Assembly: GCF_031846185.1 (NCBI RefSeq)
Contig: NZ_JAVRIF010000006.1
Location: 62,001 to 126,000 of the forward strand
Length of the DNA stretch: 64,000 bases
Direction: 5' to 3'
Source of the DNA: Thalassotalea_H castellviae
GTDB taxonomy: Bacteria > Pseudomonadota > Gammaproteobacteria > Enterobacterales > Alteromonadaceae
Each line of letters begins with the position of its first letter. Position 1 is the stretch's first letter. The position numbers were made by a program, and so were the translations under genes. Under the pieces are notes generated by a model. That model saw only the letters and a program-made list of their open reading frames with translations, was not told the DNA's origin and ran no database searches. Below, piece by piece: positions 62,200 through 64,000 of the stretch.

Positions 62200-63473
62200 T
62201 AAGCACCTTTCGCATGAACATCTAAAAAGCAATCAAAACGCTTTGCGACTTCTACCGCACTTCTTACGCCATCTTCATGAAAACCATTGTGCCAATAAGC
62301 GCCGGCAAAATGTGTATGGTTTATTCCACAAATAAATGAACGTTGCTTTTGTGCTTTAATTGATTGAGTTGAAAAGACTGGATGATGATAAACATACTCG
62401 CCTAAAATCTCGGCAGGATTTATTTCCTCTTTTTGGTTAAGGGTAACGCAAAAGGTATCTGCACTTTTGATGCCCTGTAATATATTCATGTTGTAGGTAA
62501 CACTAGCTGCTTTATTGCGATCATCACTTAATTGGTAATTCCAACTTGCCCATGCATTTTTTCGTTTGGGTAACAGCTTTTTATCTGTATGAAGCACGAC
62601 TGAGTTTTCACTATAAGGCATGGCTGATAAAATGGCTTCTTCTTCATCTGTTGGATCATTTAATAAAGCAAGTGCTTGATCAGAATGACAGGCTATCACG
62701 ACCTCGTCGAATGTTTCGCTCGAGCTATTATTAAAATGTAAATGCACTTTCTCGTCAGAGCGTGTAACGCCACTAATCTCTGCATTTAGTTTAATATTTT
62801 TCTCAAATGGAGCGCACAAAGGCGTTAAGTAGCTGCGAGAGCCGTTCGGAATAACATACCATTGCGGCCTATCAGCAATGTTTAGTAAACCATGGTTATG
62901 AAAAAACTGGACAAAAAATCGAAATTCAAAATCTTCCATTTGAGCTAAAGAGCTTGACCAAATAGCTGCGCCCATAGGTAAAATATAATGTTCAGCAAAG
63001 AATTCACTAAAATTATTTTCCTTTAAAAAATGCCCTAAAGCGTATCCTTTTTGATAATTTCCTTGATGAAATATAGCTTTACATAATTTGTTAAACCTTA
63101 AAATCTCTTTTACTAGCACCCAAAATCGCGGGTTAAAAATATTACGTCGTTGCGCAAATAAGGTATTTAAGTTGTGACCGTTGTATTCCATTCCTGTTTT
63201 GCAATTATGTACTGAAAAGCTCATTTCTGTAGCTTGTTTACCTATCCCTATTTCCGATAATAAGGCTAGGTAATTTGGGTAAGTTATATCGTTAAAAACG
63301 ATAAAACCAGTGTCTATAGCATAGTTTTGACCATTTTTTTTAACATCAACGGTTGCCGTGTGGCCCCCTATTTTATTATTCTTTTCAAAGACGGTTACTT
63401 GGTGTTTTTTTGATAACAGGTAAGCCGCTGTTAAGCCTGAAATACCTGACCCGATAATTGCGATATGCTTCAT
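62199..63473 (-). CDS. FAD-dependent amine-oxidase-type oxidoreductase
   Basis: 424 residues from ATG 63473, a 4-base ATGA overlap with the SDR stop. N-terminal Rossmann dinucleotide site AIIGSGISGLTAAYLLSKKH followed by V-F-E-K and GGHTATV. C-terminal flavin block GAYWHNGFHEDGVRSAVEVA. A probable acyl-lipid desaturase- or dehydrogenase-like flavoenzyme within the Cfa pathway cluster. Conserved companion of DUF1365. Confidence 0.92.
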   Translation of the reverse strand: MKHIAIIGSGISGLTAAYLLSKKHQVTVFEKNNKIGGHTATVDVKKNGQNYAIDTGFIVFNDITYPNYLALLSEIGIGKQATEMSFSVHNCKTGMEYNGHNLNTLFAQRRNIFNPRFWVLVKEILRFNKLCKAIFHQGNYQKGYALGHFLKENNFSEFFAEHYILPMGAAIWSSSLAQMEDFEFRFFVQFFHNHGLLNIADRPQWYVIPNGSRSYLTPLCAPFEKNIKLNAEISGVTRSDEKVHLHFNNSSSETFDEVVIACHSDQALALLNDPTDEEEAILSAMPYSENSVVLHTDKKLLPKRKNAWASWNYQLSDDRNKAASVTYNMNILQGIKSADTFCVTLNQKEEINPAEILGEYVYHHPVFSTQSIKAQKQRSFICGINHTHFAGAYWHNGFHEDGVRSAVEVAKRFDCFLDVHAKGA

Positions 63474-64000
63474 GCGAATTGTTTCCTTGTGATAAGCCAT
63501 TGCCAAAGTGAAGACGGTAGGAAAGACAATACTTTTAATATAAAAGTAAAACGTTTAGGAAAATGTAAGTAGGCTTTTCGCTTGTTTATACCATTAATGA
63601 TCCTATTCGCGGCATCGTCGCTGGTGATTAAAAATGGCATTTCAAAGTTGTTTTTGTTGGTTAAAGGTGTTTTTACAAAACCAGGGTGCACTAGCGTTAC
63701 TGCAATATTATGCGCTAATAAATCTAACCGTAAGCTATTTGCCAAATAGTCCATACCGGCTTTTGAAGCTCCGTAGGCTTCACTTCTTGGGAAGGGCAAT
63801 ATCGTTGCACTAGAACTGATAAATACTACTTGTCCACCTTGTTTCATTTTAGGTAATAAAAATTGAAGTAAGTAACCTAAAGAAATTAAGTTAGTTGAGA
63901 TAATTTCTTCAAATAATTCACCGTCAAACTGCTTTGCGTTATCGATATACCGACAATCGCCTGCGTTTAAAATTAATACGTCAATTTCTTCGACATGTTT
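63470..64000 (-). CDS. Short-chain dehydrogenase/reductase, N terminus beyond the window
   Basis: The open frame continues past the window end. Visible SDR features: VLILNAG (N-A-G), FISSSA (catalytic Ser), Y-G-A-S-K (Tyr and Lys of the Y-x-x-x-K motif), and VTLVHPGFVKTPLT. A C-terminal hydrophobic segment (FTFILKVLSFLPSSLWQWLI) suggests membrane association. First visible gene of the leftward cfa cluster. Confidence 0.93.
   Translation of the reverse strand, partial: KHVEEIDVLILNAGDCRYIDNAKQFDGELFEEIISTNLISLGYLLQFLLPKMKQGGQVVFISSSATILPFPRSEAYGASKAGMDYLANSLRLDLLAHNIAVTLVHPGFVKTPLTNKNNFEMPFLITSDDAANRIINGINKRKAYLHFPKRFTFILKVLSFLPSSLWQWLITRKQFA

Overview
The window is AT-rich chromosomal DNA from a gammaproteobacterium, most likely a marine Alteromonadales/Colwelliaceae-type organism. 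This is judged from the glmU - DeoR regulator - glmS order, the base composition, and a downstream SDR - FAD oxidoreductase - DUF1365 - cfa cluster typical of that group. No search could be run, so the genus is an inference.

Layout. Bases 1-3626 are core chromosome (glmU 3' end, a DeoR-family regulator, glmS). A complete Tn7-like transposon occupies 3652-59138 (55,487 bp). It sits just downstream of glmS in the classical attTn7 position, flanked by a 5-bp duplication TGTCC (3647-3651 and 59139-59143), with matching terminal repeats (TGTAA...) and three TnsB-type sites at each end. tnsA-B-C-D-E run inward from the glmS-proximal end (3768-11525). Chromosome resumes at 59144 with a hairpin that is probably the displaced glmS terminator, a TSUP permease, and the cfa cluster running leftward to the window end.

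Cargo, part 1 (11.7-19.4 kb): a Gabija-like pair (OLD-type ATPase/TOPRIM nuclease plus UvrD-like helicase), an XRE regulator, a small-protein/SF2-helicase pair that may be a second defence unit, then a worn patch of small genes and antitoxin fragments.

Cargo, part 2 (19.4-58.6 kb): a large island that matches no system known to me. Up to fifteen sites with the core TCCCAGCATA lie about 33-44 bp before start codons on both strands, so the island looks like one regulon. It encodes cell-wall enzymes (MltA-type lytic transglycosylase, MraY paralogue, SEDS-family glycan polymerase, class B-type penicillin-binding transpeptidase) and phospho-signalling proteins (three Hanks-type kinases, a calcineurin-like phosphoesterase, three FHA or FHA-like proteins). 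It also encodes a zinc-ribbon/band-7-like coiled-coil protein, a MotA/ExbB-like membrane protein with a 30-residue partner, an UNC93-like MFS protein, an SF1 helicase coupled to a lipoprotein, and many small unknowns. The gene content parallels the actinobacterial pknA/pknB-rodA-pbpA-pstP-fhaA/fhaB locus, but here in a Gram-negative mobile element.

Two of the kinases share 1,136 identical bases (27752-28887 and 49084-50219) covering the promoter region and catalytic domain. They then diverge and end in different periplasmic modules: Sel1 repeats in one, formylglycine-enzyme-type (C-lectin fold) domains in the other. My working inference is that the island senses an envelope event through these receptors and answers with a dedicated peptidoglycan synthesis/remodelling machine, possibly as defence or as protection against a competitor. 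That function is not shown by the sequence.
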